Below are positions 11,338 through 19,621 of a stretch of DNA of 64,000 nucleotides, piece by piece. This DNA comes from Amycolatopsis jejuensis (GTDB lineage Bacteria > Actinomycetota > Actinomycetes > Mycobacteriales > Pseudonocardiaceae): positions 132,981 to 196,980 of the forward strand of contig NZ_JNYZ01000013.1 in assembly GCF_000717335.1 (NCBI RefSeq). The letters run 5' to 3'. The notes below the pieces were generated by a model. The model was given only the letters and a program-made list of their open reading frames with translations, made no database searches and had not been told where the DNA came from. The position numbers were made by a program, and so were the translations under genes. Each line of letters begins with the position of its first letter. Position 1 is the first letter of the stretch.

Positions 11338-11395
11338 TGGTAGAGCACCGCCTTTGCAAGGCGGGGGTCAGGGGTTCGATTCCCCTCAGGTCCAC
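11338..11395 (+). repeat. attR: 3' fragment of tRNA-Ala
   Basis: 58 bp identical to the tRNA-Ala 3' part, including the TGC anticodon arm and T arm. It has no acceptor 5' strand or D-stem partner, so it is not a functional tRNA. Right boundary of the integrated element. Confidence 0.9.
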
Positions 11396-11638
11396 CACAA
11401 CGAACGCCAGGTCAGAATCCCTGTCGATGATCAGGGTCGGCCGGCCATCTCGGGCCAGGCTCAGCTCTGAACAGAGAGCGTGACGATCCGTGCCGCTCAA
11501 CGGAATCGGCGGGGTGGTGCTCGTCGACGGCGCGCATCATCGTGATGTCGACATCGGACGCTGCACACTGCCGATGTGGGCTCACCGTGACCGATGCACG
11601 TGGCCGGATTCGTGCCTGCATGCGAAGGGCGTTCCACG
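11396..11638. other. Stretch without a recognisable gene
   Basis: About 240 bp between attR and the aldo/keto reductase gene. Open frames are short and unlike any family I know. It has mixed codon character on both strands, so it is probably intergenic DNA or decayed sequence left by the insertion. Confidence 0.5.
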
Positions 11639-12604
11639 TTGGAGCTGCGCAATGTCGGAAGGTCCGGTCTGCGGGTTTCCGCGGTCGGGCTGGGCTGTAA
11701 CAACTTCGGCCATTCGCTGGACCAGGCGGAGTCGTCGAAGGTGATCAACGTGGCCCTGGATCTCGGGGTCACCGTGTTCGACACCGCACCCGTCTACGGT
11801 GCTTCGTACGGTGCGTCGGAAGAGGTTCTGGGGCGCGGGCTTGGCAGGCGGCGGGACGAAGCGGTCGTCGTGACGAAGTTCGGGGTCCCGGCTGACCGGG
11901 CGAACGGCTTCAACACGTCGCGCGCTGCCGTCCTCCGTGAGATCGAGGCGAGCTTGACGCGGCTCGGTACCGATCATGTCGATCTCTACCTGTTGCACTG
12001 GCCGGACTGGACGACGCCGGTGGAAGAGACGCTGCGCGCGCTGGACGACATCGTCACCTCCGGCAAAGCGCGCTATCTCGGGGCCTGCAACCTCTCGTCC
12101 TGGCGGTTCGTCGAGGCGCACTGGATTGCCAGAACCCGCCGGCTGCACGAGTTCCTCGTTGCGCAGAACGAATACTCGCTGGCGCAGCGCACTGCGGACA
12201 CGGACCTGCTTCCCGCGCTGGAAGAGTACGGCGCCGCCTTGATGCCCTACGCTCCGCTTGCGAACGGGCTGCTCACCGGCAAGTACTCGACTGCTTCGGC
12301 GGCGCCGCGGGACAGCCGGCTCGGCAGGAACCTGTGGAAGACCGGTGATCGGCACCTGACCAGCGGCAGTCTCCACCTCGCGGATGCGCTTGCGCGGTTC
12401 GCCGCCGAACGCGGCCACACCCTGCTCGAACTCGCGATGTCTTGGCTGTTGTCCAACCCGCACGTCTGCACGGTCATCGGCGGCGCGACCAATCCCGGTC
12501 AGGTCGAGGCGAATGTCTCGGCCGGCCGAGGCTGGCGACTCGACGCCGAGGAGTTCGCCGAGGTGGACCGCATCTGCCGCGCGGCGGAGGGGGCCGGGCG
12601 ATGA
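11639..12604 (+). CDS. Aldo/keto reductase
   Basis: A 321-aa AKR-family (beta/alpha)8 barrel using NADPH. Seen motifs are GRSGLRVSAVGLGCNNFG at the N-terminus, GVTVFDTAPVYG (Asp and Tyr of the catalytic tetrad), VVTKFG (Lys), DLYLLHWPD (His) and the NADP-binding C-terminal segment TVIGGATNPGQVEAN. I chose TTG at 11639, preceded by GAAGGG, because homologues begin with this strand; a longer ATG at 11594 adds 15 unlikely residues. The stop overlaps the ATG of the next gene (ATGA), so the two are translationally coupled. The substrate cannot be told. Confidence 0.88.
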   Translation: MELRNVGRSGLRVSAVGLGCNNFGHSLDQAESSKVINVALDLGVTVFDTAPVYGASYGASEEVLGRGLGRRRDEAVVVTKFGVPADRANGFNTSRAAVLREIEASLTRLGTDHVDLYLLHWPDWTTPVEETLRALDDIVTSGKARYLGACNLSSWRFVEAHWIARTRRLHEFLVAQNEYSLAQRTADTDLLPALEEYGAALMPYAPLANGLLTGKYSTASAAPRDSRLGRNLWKTGDRHLTSGSLHLADALARFAAERGHTLLELAMSWLLSNPHVCTVIGGATNPGQVEANVSAGRGWRLDAEEFAEVDRICRAAEGAGR

Positions 12605-13500
12605 TCAACGGAATACACCACATCGGGTTCGCGACGGCCGATCTGGACCGCTTCCTGCACTTCTACCGTGACGTGCTGGGCCTGAAGCAGACCGCCGACC
12701 GGCGGCTGGAACCGGGTGACCGGGCCTTCGAGACCATCGTCGGCCTCGCCGAAACCCGAGTGCGGGTCGCGATCCTGCGCGCGGGCAACGTCCAGCTCGA
12801 AGTGTTCGCCTACGAGCAGCCCGAGCCGAAACCCGGGGAGGCGCTTCGCGCGTGCGACGTCGGGATCCGGCACATCGCCCTCGACGTCACCGATATCGAC
12901 GTCGAATACCGGCGACTCACCGCCCTCGGTGTCGAGTGCTTCTCCCCGCCGCAGGAAATCACCTTCGCCAGGCTCACCTCGGTCTACTTGCGCGACCCCG
13001 ACGGGAACATCGTCGAGCTCCAGGAGGTCTTCCCGGGCAGCATCGTCGATCGCTCCCACGTCGTGGGCGGTAGCGACGAAACCTGCCGTCGGATCGCCCG
13101 CGAATTCTTCGACGGCGTGTCGAGGGGAGTTGTGCCGAAGGGGCTGTTCGCGCCGGACTTCTCGGTGTGGACCACGTCGTCGGGCGACTCCCTGCCGGGG
13201 TCGGACTACCTGACCCAAGTGGGGCTGCTGAAGTCGGTCTTCGCCGACGGGCCCCACTTCACCATCGATTCCCTGACGGCAGGCGAGGGCCGCATTGCGG
13301 TGGAATGCCGGAGCGCCGGCACCTTGGTCAACGGCGAAGACTTCCGCCAGACCTACGCCTTCGTCTTCCGCATCCGAAACGGTCAGATCACCTCGTTGGC
13401 GGAGCATTTCAACCCGGACGTGGCTGTCAACCAGCTCCGGCCGCTCATCCGGTCAGCTGCGGTTCCGAAGGGCACGTCGCATCGCCAACGCGAGCTGTAG
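12601..13500 (+). CDS. VOC dioxygenase-like / SnoaL-like fusion protein
   Basis: A 299-aa two-domain protein. Residues 1-145 are a vicinal-oxygen-chelate (glyoxalase) fold: INGIHHIGFATADLDRFLHFY opens it, HIALDVTDID is the second half, and YLRDPDGNIVELQEV holds the metal-ligand Glu. Residues 152-285 are a SnoaL/NTF2-like cone (CRRIAREFFDGVSRG, then FVFRIRNGQITSLAEHFNPD). The start overlaps the aldo/keto reductase stop. The fusion suggests a small-molecule isomerase or lyase acting with the reductase. The last 48 bp overlap the convergent PucR gene. Confidence 0.85.
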   Translation: MINGIHHIGFATADLDRFLHFYRDVLGLKQTADRRLEPGDRAFETIVGLAETRVRVAILRAGNVQLEVFAYEQPEPKPGEALRACDVGIRHIALDVTDIDVEYRRLTALGVECFSPPQEITFARLTSVYLRDPDGNIVELQEVFPGSIVDRSHVVGGSDETCRRIAREFFDGVSRGVVPKGLFAPDFSVWTTSSGDSLPGSDYLTQVGLLKSVFADGPHFTIDSLTAGEGRIAVECRSAGTLVNGEDFRQTYAFVFRIRNGQITSLAEHFNPDVAVNQLRPLIRSAAVPKGTSHRQREL

Positions 13501-14433
13501 GCGTAACCGCCCCCGTGGGTCTCGCACATTCCAGCCGAGCAGGGATTCCGCTCGGGTCAACCGGTCGTGCAACGTCGAGTGGTGGATGTGCAGAGCGCGG
13601 GCGGCATCGCGCAGGCTGGCGGCGTCGGCGACCGTCGCCAGGGTGACCAGCGTCCACTGTCCTGCGTCGGCTGCGTGCTGTAGTGCTGCGACATCCGGGA
13701 TGGGCCCGCGGGCCGCGTCGGCGGCGGTGACGACCAGCCCCAGTGCGCCCAGCGACTCGGCTTCCACTACCTGCGGGCCGGGGTCGGCGTCGGTTCCCTC
13801 CGCGGTCAGGCGGAGTGCCACGCGGGCCGCTGCCCAGGATTGCGGGAGGCGCTCGGCAGGTACGGCCGGTCCGATACCCGCGCGCTGACCAGCTGGTGGT
13901 GCGGCGTTCGCGTCGATGACGATGGCGCTCCCATCGGCCAGCGCGACTGCCCGGCCGGTTGGGGGCAGACGGAGGCGGCGCGAGGCGGCGAGCCGGTCTG
14001 CGACGTCCGCCTTGGCGTCGAGGACCAGCTCGAGCGAGGCGGGGTCGTCCTCGGCACGCCGGGCGCGGACGCGTTCGATCACCATCCGCGCGGCGGTCGC
14101 GGCGCGTTCGAGGACGACCGACTGGAGCGTGCCGACCGGGGCAGCGGTCTCCAGCCACAACAGCGCGCCGTCGGAGGTCACCGGAGCGGATGGCCAGGTC
14201 GGCTCGGGCGGTGAGCCGGCCGGGGTCGCCACTCCGTCGGGGCTCATCCGCACGTCGAGGCTTCTGCCGGGGTCGACGAGCCGGGCCGCGCATCCGGCCA
14301 GTTCGGCGGCGCCGCCGACAATCGACTGCAGCCCGGCTCGGGAGGCCACCAGCACGTCGAAGTACCCGATCACGTTGACTGCAGCGCCGGCCTCGGGATC
14401 GAGCTCGGACAGCCGGATGGCCAGTTCCTTCAT
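13453..14433 (-). CDS. PucR-type transcriptional regulator
   Basis: A 326-aa regulator. The C-terminal 60 residues are the PucR helix-turn-helix (LRDAARALHIHHSTLHDRL, then RAESLLGWNVRDPRGRLRLQ), where a long helix precedes the DNA-binding HTH. The N-terminal two thirds form an uncharacterised sensor region starting MKELAIRLSELDPEAG. I chose ATG 14433; an upstream frame to 14547 has no start support. It is divergent from the hydrolase gene at 14581 and convergent with the VOC-SnoaL gene. It probably controls this small catabolic cluster; the ligand is unknown. Confidence 0.85.
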   Translation of the reverse strand: MKELAIRLSELDPEAGAAVNVIGYFDVLVASRAGLQSIVGGAAELAGCAARLVDPGRSLDVRMSPDGVATPAGSPPEPTWPSAPVTSDGALLWLETAAPVGTLQSVVLERAATAARMVIERVRARRAEDDPASLELVLDAKADVADRLAASRRLRLPPTGRAVALADGSAIVIDANAAPPAGQRAGIGPAVPAERLPQSWAAARVALRLTAEGTDADPGPQVVEAESLGALGLVVTAADAARGPIPDVAALQHAADAGQWTLVTLATVADAASLRDAARALHIHHSTLHDRLTRAESLLGWNVRDPRGRLRLQLALAMRRALRNRS

Positions 14434-14580
14434 CACCACATTGTCACCCGTCGGACTCGGGCGGCGGCCACCCGGAAATCCGCCACCGTGCGGGAGAAGG
14501 CTGTCGGATGGCGGGTGCCGGTGCCTCACGCGAGCGCCGACAATCATTCGACAGGTTCACCGTTGCGAGGAGTGTCGCCC

Positions 14581-15489
14581 ATGAGCGTCAGCGAGGCCGC
14601 ACGCAAGTTTCTTCAGCACCCGCGCCGGATCATGACTTTCCCGCCGCGGGACGACGTCGCAGGCTGGCTGCGCCTGGTCGAGGAACAGGACGCCTACATC
14701 ATGGAGTCCTTCGCCGGGGTCACGCTCCCGGTCACCGCCGACGACACCGAGGTCGCCGGGGTGCGCACCTACGTGGTGCGCGGGCCCGGCATCCCCGACA
14801 GCGACCAGACGCCGATCTACCTCGACCTGCACGGCGGCGGCCTGTTCCTGTGCGGTGGCGATCTGTGCCGGCTACTTGCCTCCGGGATGGCGATGGTGAA
14901 CGGGATGATCACCTGGAGCCCCGACTACCGTATGCCGCCGCACCACGTGTACCCGGCGGCGCTCGACGACTGCCTTGCGGTCTACCGCGCGTTGCTCGAG
15001 GTCCGGGACCCGGTGGACATCTTCGTCGGGGGCGGGTCGGCCGGTGGCAATCTCGCCGCCGCGCTGCTGGTCCGGGTGAAGGAGGAGGGACTGCCGATGC
15101 CGGCGGCGCTGGTGCTGCAGACCCCCGAGGTGGACCTCACCGAATCCGGCGATTCGTTCCTCACCAACCGCGACTTCGACAACGTCTGCGGCACTCTGCG
15201 CGAGGCGAACGAGCTCTACGCCGGTGGGTACGACCTCGCCGACCCGCGTCTCTCACCCCTTTTCGCCGACCTGCGGGGATTTCCGCCCACCCTCCTGCAG
15301 GCCGGGACCCGGGACCTGTACCTGTCCAACACCGTCCGGATGCACCGGGCACTGCGGGCCGCCGGTGTCGATGCCGAACTGCACGTGTTCGAGGCCATGC
15401 CACACGGCGGTTTCGGCGGCGGGACCCCGGAGGACCTGGAACTCACCGCCGAGGTCCGCCGATTCCTCGACCGCCACCGCCGAAGCTGA
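14581..15489 (+). CDS. HSL-family alpha/beta hydrolase (esterase)
   Basis: A 302-aa esterase of the hormone-sensitive-lipase family. The oxyanion-hole motif HGGG is at 84-87, the nucleophile Ser153 sits in GGGSAGGNLAAA (the usual GDSAGG has Gly for Asp), Asp245 is in AGTRDLY and His275 in AMPHGGFG. All catalytic residues are present. The ATG follows GAGGAG. It is divergent from the PucR-type regulator, which probably controls it. Likely hydrolyses a small ester or lactone. Confidence 0.9.
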   Translation: MSVSEAARKFLQHPRRIMTFPPRDDVAGWLRLVEEQDAYIMESFAGVTLPVTADDTEVAGVRTYVVRGPGIPDSDQTPIYLDLHGGGLFLCGGDLCRLLASGMAMVNGMITWSPDYRMPPHHVYPAALDDCLAVYRALLEVRDPVDIFVGGGSAGGNLAAALLVRVKEEGLPMPAALVLQTPEVDLTESGDSFLTNRDFDNVCGTLREANELYAGGYDLADPRLSPLFADLRGFPPTLLQAGTRDLYLSNTVRMHRALRAAGVDAELHVFEAMPHGGFGGGTPEDLELTAEVRRFLDRHRRS

Positions 15490-15580
15490 CCAGCCATTCC
15501 GGCAGCCAAGTCTTTCGCGCACGATTGCTGCCCGGATTACCGCCTTTCGGACGCCCTGTCCCGCGGCTAAGTTCAATTCC

Positions 15581-16549
15581 ATGGAAATCGCACGCCCGTC
15601 CTGGGACAATATCGCCGCCGCGACCGAGATTATCGACCCGGTGTTCCTCGGTTCACCGGTCGTGCGCAGTGCGACACTCGACGAGGTACTGGGTTGTCAC
15701 CTGGTCGCCAAGGTCGAGACCCTGAACCCGATCCGCTCCTTCAAAGGCCGCGGGACCAGCTATTTCGTCCGGACCGGGGCGTACGGAACCGCGGCCGGCC
15801 TGGTGACGGCGTCGGCGGGCAATTTCGGGCAAGGGCTCGCGTATGCCGCCGCGGATGCCGGAATCGGGCTCACCGTGTATTCGGCGACCACCGCCAATCC
15901 CGGAAAGATCGATTCGATGCGCCGGTTCGGTGCCACCGTCGTGCTCGAAGGTGACGATTTTGACGCAGCCAAGATTGCGGCCACCGCATTCGTCGAAAAA
16001 ACCGGCGCGTATTTCGTCGTCGACGGCAATGAGCCCGCAATTGCCGAAGGCGCCGGTACCGCCGCGTTGGAGCTGCTGCAGGACGGTCCGCTCGACGCCG
16101 TCCTCGTTTCCCTGGGAAACGGTGCGCTGGCCACCGGCGTCGGCACCTGGGTGAAGCATGCGGCGCCGGGTGCCGAGGTCGTCGCGATCGGTGCAACGGG
16201 GGCACCGTCGATGGCGATTTCCTGGCGTACGCACCAGACGACCGAAACGCCGTCGGTGAACACGATCGCCGACGGCATCGCGATCCGGGTCCCCGTGCCG
16301 TATGCGCTGGACACCATGCACGGCACGGTCGACGACGTCGCCGAGGTCGACGACGGGCACCTGATCACCGCAATGCGCTTGATCCACCAGCATTTCGGCC
16401 TGGTGGTGGAACCCGCCGGGGTGGCCGGCGTCGCCGCCGTACTGGCCGACCCGCAGCGGTGGGCGGGCCGCACCGTCGGGACGATTCTCTGCGGGGCGAA
16501 CATCGACCGCGTACGGGCGCCGGAGTGGCTGTTCGAGCAGGGCACGTAA
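15581..16549 (+). CDS. PLP-dependent enzyme of the threonine dehydratase family
   Basis: A 322-aa fold-type II PLP enzyme. The Schiff-base lysine is Lys55 in IRSFKGRG. SAGNFGQGLAYAA binds the cofactor phosphate region and SLGNGALATGVG is the glycine-rich phosphate loop. It has no C-terminal ACT domain, so it resembles catabolic serine/threonine dehydratases. The usual pyridine-N partner region ends in TILCGANID. A TAAGTT at seven bases before the ATG may be a -10 of a leaderless promoter. It follows the esterase by 91 bp. Confidence 0.85.
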   Translation: MEIARPSWDNIAAATEIIDPVFLGSPVVRSATLDEVLGCHLVAKVETLNPIRSFKGRGTSYFVRTGAYGTAAGLVTASAGNFGQGLAYAAADAGIGLTVYSATTANPGKIDSMRRFGATVVLEGDDFDAAKIAATAFVEKTGAYFVVDGNEPAIAEGAGTAALELLQDGPLDAVLVSLGNGALATGVGTWVKHAAPGAEVVAIGATGAPSMAISWRTHQTTETPSVNTIADGIAIRVPVPYALDTMHGTVDDVAEVDDGHLITAMRLIHQHFGLVVEPAGVAGVAAVLADPQRWAGRTVGTILCGANIDRVRAPEWLFEQGT

Positions 16550-16555
16550 CCAACC

Positions 16556-18316
16556 TCACCGCGGCCACCACGAGGTCTGCTCTCGGAAGGTGTTCGTTCC
16601 ACAGTGGACCTCGCCGCCGCGGGTGTGGTGGCTGTCCCAGTCGTCGACATCGTGCACGGTGAACCCGGCCTTGCCGTACGCCGTATTCACCGCTTCGGTG
16701 AAGATGTCCTTGCCGCCGATCATCGGACCCCATTGCCGGGCGGAGAGGTAGTGCTGCGAGTTCAGCACGACTCCGTTGACGGCATTCGGAACGTAGGCGA
16801 CGAGGCCCTCGGGCATCTGGTCGGGTGGCACCTTCGGCTTGCCCCTGGACTGGTCGATGTCGGACGGTTCGAAGTCGCGGAACAGCACCGGTACCTTCAC
16901 GATTTCCCCGTCGGTGACGCCGGTTTCCCGTTGCAGCAGCTCGAGATTGGCCTTGATCCGGCGTTGCGCCAGCGCGTTGCCGTCCAGCACCTTCCGGTTG
17001 GCGAGCACCTGGTCGACGGTCTCGTTCCGGGTGCTGCCGGGACGCGAGAACATCCGCACCGAGCCGTGTCCCTGCCGCTGCGCATCACGCAGCACCTTCA
17101 GCCCGGACTCAGGGTCGGCGACGGCGATCGTCCAGCCCCGTCCGCCCGCACGGGGGAGGAACTGCACGAACTCGTCGACGTGCCCGACGGCCAGCCAGGA
17201 CGTGTCCAGCACCAAGGGAGACTGCAACCCCTGTGACCGCAGGAAAGTCAGCATTTCCGGGCTCGGCGTCTCCTCCGGCTTGCCCTGCGTGCCGATGATG
17301 ATCCGCCCGGCCGGGAACCCGTGGTGCGGCGGGATCGTTTCGAGGTTGCCGGTGGAGTTCACGCTGTTGTCGGACCCACCGGCGATCTGCACCGCGCCGA
17401 TTCCGGGGCCGCGCAGCTTCGTGAACACCTGCCTGCCCGCTTCCCGCTCGGCCTGCGCCGATCGGATCGCAATGCGCAGTCCCTTCGGCTTCCCGTCCGG
17501 CCCCGGCATGGTCACGTACCCGGGTTCCACGAAGTCCTGTGCCCACCGGTCGTCCCCGTCGAAGCGGCGCAGCGGCGCGGTCAGCCCGGCCGCGCGGACC
17601 TGTTCGGCGAGCTCCTTCACGAACCGCTGCTGTTCCGGGCGGTCGTTGTCGGTCACCAGGACCTCTTGCGCCTGCTGCAGGTGATGGTGGGTCAGCACCG
17701 GGGCGACCCGGAGCACCACGGAGTCCGAAGTGGACCGGCCGCCGTGCGCCACGGTGAACTGCACGGTTGCCGAACCGTCCCACACCGCGGTGTCGCGGAT
17801 GACGTCCTTGGCGTCGATGCCCAGCGTCGCACCGCCGCGGAGTTCCGCCGGAGTGAGCGGACCAGTCAGCTTGACCCACTTGCCGTCGCGGTGGACGAAC
17901 AGCCGCGTTTTTTCCTTGCCCGCACCGGTCACCGCGACCTGCGCGACCGCGTCCTGCGGGGCATGTGGAATCGGGACGGTCTTCACCGGGGCCAGGTTTT
18001 CCGTAGCACGGGCGACGTCGTCGGAAGCGTCGTTGCAGGCGGCCAGTTTGTCGTCGGGGAGTGGCTTGCCCGCGGAATCAGTGCTGGGGCACCGGCGTTC
18101 CGAATCCCCGATGTTCGGCAGGAAGATTGCGCCGCGCTGGGTCGTCCAGGTCTTCTTGCCGACGCTGTCGGAGGGGCCGGCGAGATCGACGACACCGTCA
18201 CGGTTCACGTCGGCTCGGACGTCAGCGGTCAGCGGGCGCGGGTCGGCGGCTGCCGGGGTGGCGAGGCCGGATGCGGTCGTGATCACGAGGAGCGGAACGA
18301 GAGCCGTCTTCTTCAC
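16556..18316 (-). CDS. Secreted protein-arginine deiminase family protein
   Basis: A 586-aa protein with a signal peptide (VKKTALVPLLVITTASG, cleavage after ATPAAA) and a C-terminal PAD-type deiminase domain. All four catalytic residues of the eukaryotic PAD family are seen: Asp261 in RWAQDFVEPGY, His379 and Asp381 in VGHVDEF, and Cys572 in GEVHCGTN. PAD enzymes convert peptidyl-arginine to citrulline. The N-terminal third holds a DVNRDGVVDLAGPSD calcium-loop-like repeat and a beta-rich region as in other PADs. The GTG start overlaps the TGA of the upstream GT87 gene (GTGA), so the pair is translationally coupled and that start is preferred over an upstream alternative. Acts outside the cell. 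Confidence 0.9.
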   Translation of the reverse strand: MKKTALVPLLVITTASGLATPAAADPRPLTADVRADVNRDGVVDLAGPSDSVGKKTWTTQRGAIFLPNIGDSERRCPSTDSAGKPLPDDKLAACNDASDDVARATENLAPVKTVPIPHAPQDAVAQVAVTGAGKEKTRLFVHRDGKWVKLTGPLTPAELRGGATLGIDAKDVIRDTAVWDGSATVQFTVAHGGRSTSDSVVLRVAPVLTHHHLQQAQEVLVTDNDRPEQQRFVKELAEQVRAAGLTAPLRRFDGDDRWAQDFVEPGYVTMPGPDGKPKGLRIAIRSAQAEREAGRQVFTKLRGPGIGAVQIAGGSDNSVNSTGNLETIPPHHGFPAGRIIIGTQGKPEETPSPEMLTFLRSQGLQSPLVLDTSWLAVGHVDEFVQFLPRAGGRGWTIAVADPESGLKVLRDAQRQGHGSVRMFSRPGSTRNETVDQVLANRKVLDGNALAQRRIKANLELLQRETGVTDGEIVKVPVLFRDFEPSDIDQSRGKPKVPPDQMPEGLVAYVPNAVNGVVLNSQHYLSARQWGPMIGGKDIFTEAVNTAYGKAGFTVHDVDDWDSHHTRGGEVHCGTNTFREQTSWWPR

Positions 18317-19575
18317 CCGGTGAACGATGGCGGATCGCCGTCCGCCCGCACCCCCGCCGAGCGGCTGCGGATGCCCCGCCACCCGTCGGTGATCGGGGCG
18401 CGGCGCAGGGTCACGAACTGCCAGCTGAGGAAGCCCACCGCCAGCAGCAGATAACTGTTACCCACGACGTGTTCGAACGGTCCCCACGTCAGTTCGCGGA
18501 AATTGTTGTTCGGCAGCAGCGAATGCGGGGCGACGACGAACACCACCGCGGTCGCGGCCAGCCCGGCCACCGCGGGCCGGGTCGTCGCGCGGGCGGCCAG
18601 CAGGATGGTCGCCGGGACGATCCATACCCAGTGGTGTGACCAGGAAATCGGCGAGCAGACCAGAATTGCCGTGGCGTTGAGCAGGAACGCCATCGGCGGG
18701 TCGGCGCGCAGCATGGCCGGCACGGTGAGGAGCAGGGCACCGAGGGTCGCGACCGCAACCAGCACCAACGTCAGCGTGTCCGGCAAGGCGAACCGGTGGA
18801 GCGCGCCCTGGATGGTCTGGTTCGTGGCGAAGATCGACCCGCTCATCCCGGACGCACCGGTCAGCCCGCCGCCGAACCAGTACTTCGTCGACGCTTCCGG
18901 CGCGATCGCGAACCCGGCCAGCCCGGCCGCCGCGAAGGTCACGAGGGTGGTCACGACCGTCCGGAAGTCCCGCTTCACCAGGAAGAACAACAGGAATCCG
19001 GCGGGCGTGATCTTCACCGCCGCGGCCAGGCCCAGCAGCACCCCGCGGGGGAGCCGGGTTTTCGGGCCGAGGCAGTCGAGCACCACGAGCGCCATGAGCA
19101 GCAGGTTGATCTGCCCGAACCACAGCGTCTCGCGGACCGGCTCGAAGGCCAGCGCCGCCGCACCGGCCAGCAGCGACGCGAGCAGCGCGGTCCGCTGTGT
19201 AGTACGCGGCCGGACCACGACGTACACCGTCCCGCACAGCGCGGTCAGCGACAGGGCGAGCATCACCACCGCGCCGACCGGCAGCGGAACCGGCGTGAAC
19301 ACCAGGAACAGCAGCGCGGCGAACGGCGGGTAGATGAACGGCAGGACCAGGCCGTTCCGCGTCGGCGGCAGCGGCCCGTAGAGGTCCTGTCCCCGGACGA
19401 GCGCCTGCGCACCCATCCGGTAGATCTCCAGGTCGAGCGGCCACATCGTGCACACGGCCACCACGATCAGCGCAGCGCCCGCCAATGCCGCCGTGACCAG
19501 CGCGAACACCGTCCAGCGGCGGCTTCCGGCACCTTCGAGCCAGTGCCGCAGCACGGCAGCGAGGGTCGGGGTCAC
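18313..19575 (-). CDS. GT87-type polyprenyl-phosphate-dependent glycosyltransferase
   Basis: A 420-aa integral membrane protein with about ten helices, of the GT87/DUF2029 mannosyltransferase type. Typical features are the first extracellular loop with acidic MWPLDLEIYRMGAQAL, LVLPFIYPPFAALLF, LWFGQINLLLMALVVLD and AAAVKITPAGFLLFFLVK. Such GT-C enzymes elongate cell-envelope glycans such as lipoglycans. The PAD gene is coupled downstream by a GTGA overlap, so glycosyltransferase and deiminase are co-expressed. GTG start with weak AGG signal. Confidence 0.88.
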   Translation of the reverse strand: MTPTLAAVLRHWLEGAGSRRWTVFALVTAALAGAALIVVAVCTMWPLDLEIYRMGAQALVRGQDLYGPLPPTRNGLVLPFIYPPFAALLFLVFTPVPLPVGAVVMLALSLTALCGTVYVVVRPRTTQRTALLASLLAGAAALAFEPVRETLWFGQINLLLMALVVLDCLGPKTRLPRGVLLGLAAAVKITPAGFLLFFLVKRDFRTVVTTLVTFAAAGLAGFAIAPEASTKYWFGGGLTGASGMSGSIFATNQTIQGALHRFALPDTLTLVLVAVATLGALLLTVPAMLRADPPMAFLLNATAILVCSPISWSHHWVWIVPATILLAARATTRPAVAGLAATAVVFVVAPHSLLPNNNFRELTWGPFEHVVGNSYLLLAVGFLSWQFVTLRRAPITDGWRGIRSRSAGVRADGDPPSFTG

Positions 19576-19621
19576 CCTGCGATCATGCCGGGAAGATCAC
19601 CCGTTCGCGCAGCGGGGCCCC

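Larger units (their letters stand above)
8150..11395 (+). mobile_element. Degenerate integrative element in tRNA-Ala
   Basis: The tRNA-Ala gene on the left and a 58-bp exact copy of its 3' part on the right bound about 3.2 kb. Such tRNA-end duplication is the footprint of tyrosine-recombinase integration. Inside are an integrase remnant next to the left end, an aminoglycoside-phosphotransferase-like remnant, a HAD hydrolase with an in-frame stop, a truncated unknown gene and a BrnTA toxin-antitoxin pair. No replication or transfer genes remain, and the integrase has lost its catalytic tyrosine, so the element cannot move by itself. Such remnants resemble actinobacterial AICE/ICE scars with large deletions. 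Confidence 0.85.

Noticed and set aside
11338..11395. A second tRNA-Ala gene
   Set aside because: Only the 3' 58 bp is present; there is no acceptor 5' strand or D stem, so it is the attR copy.
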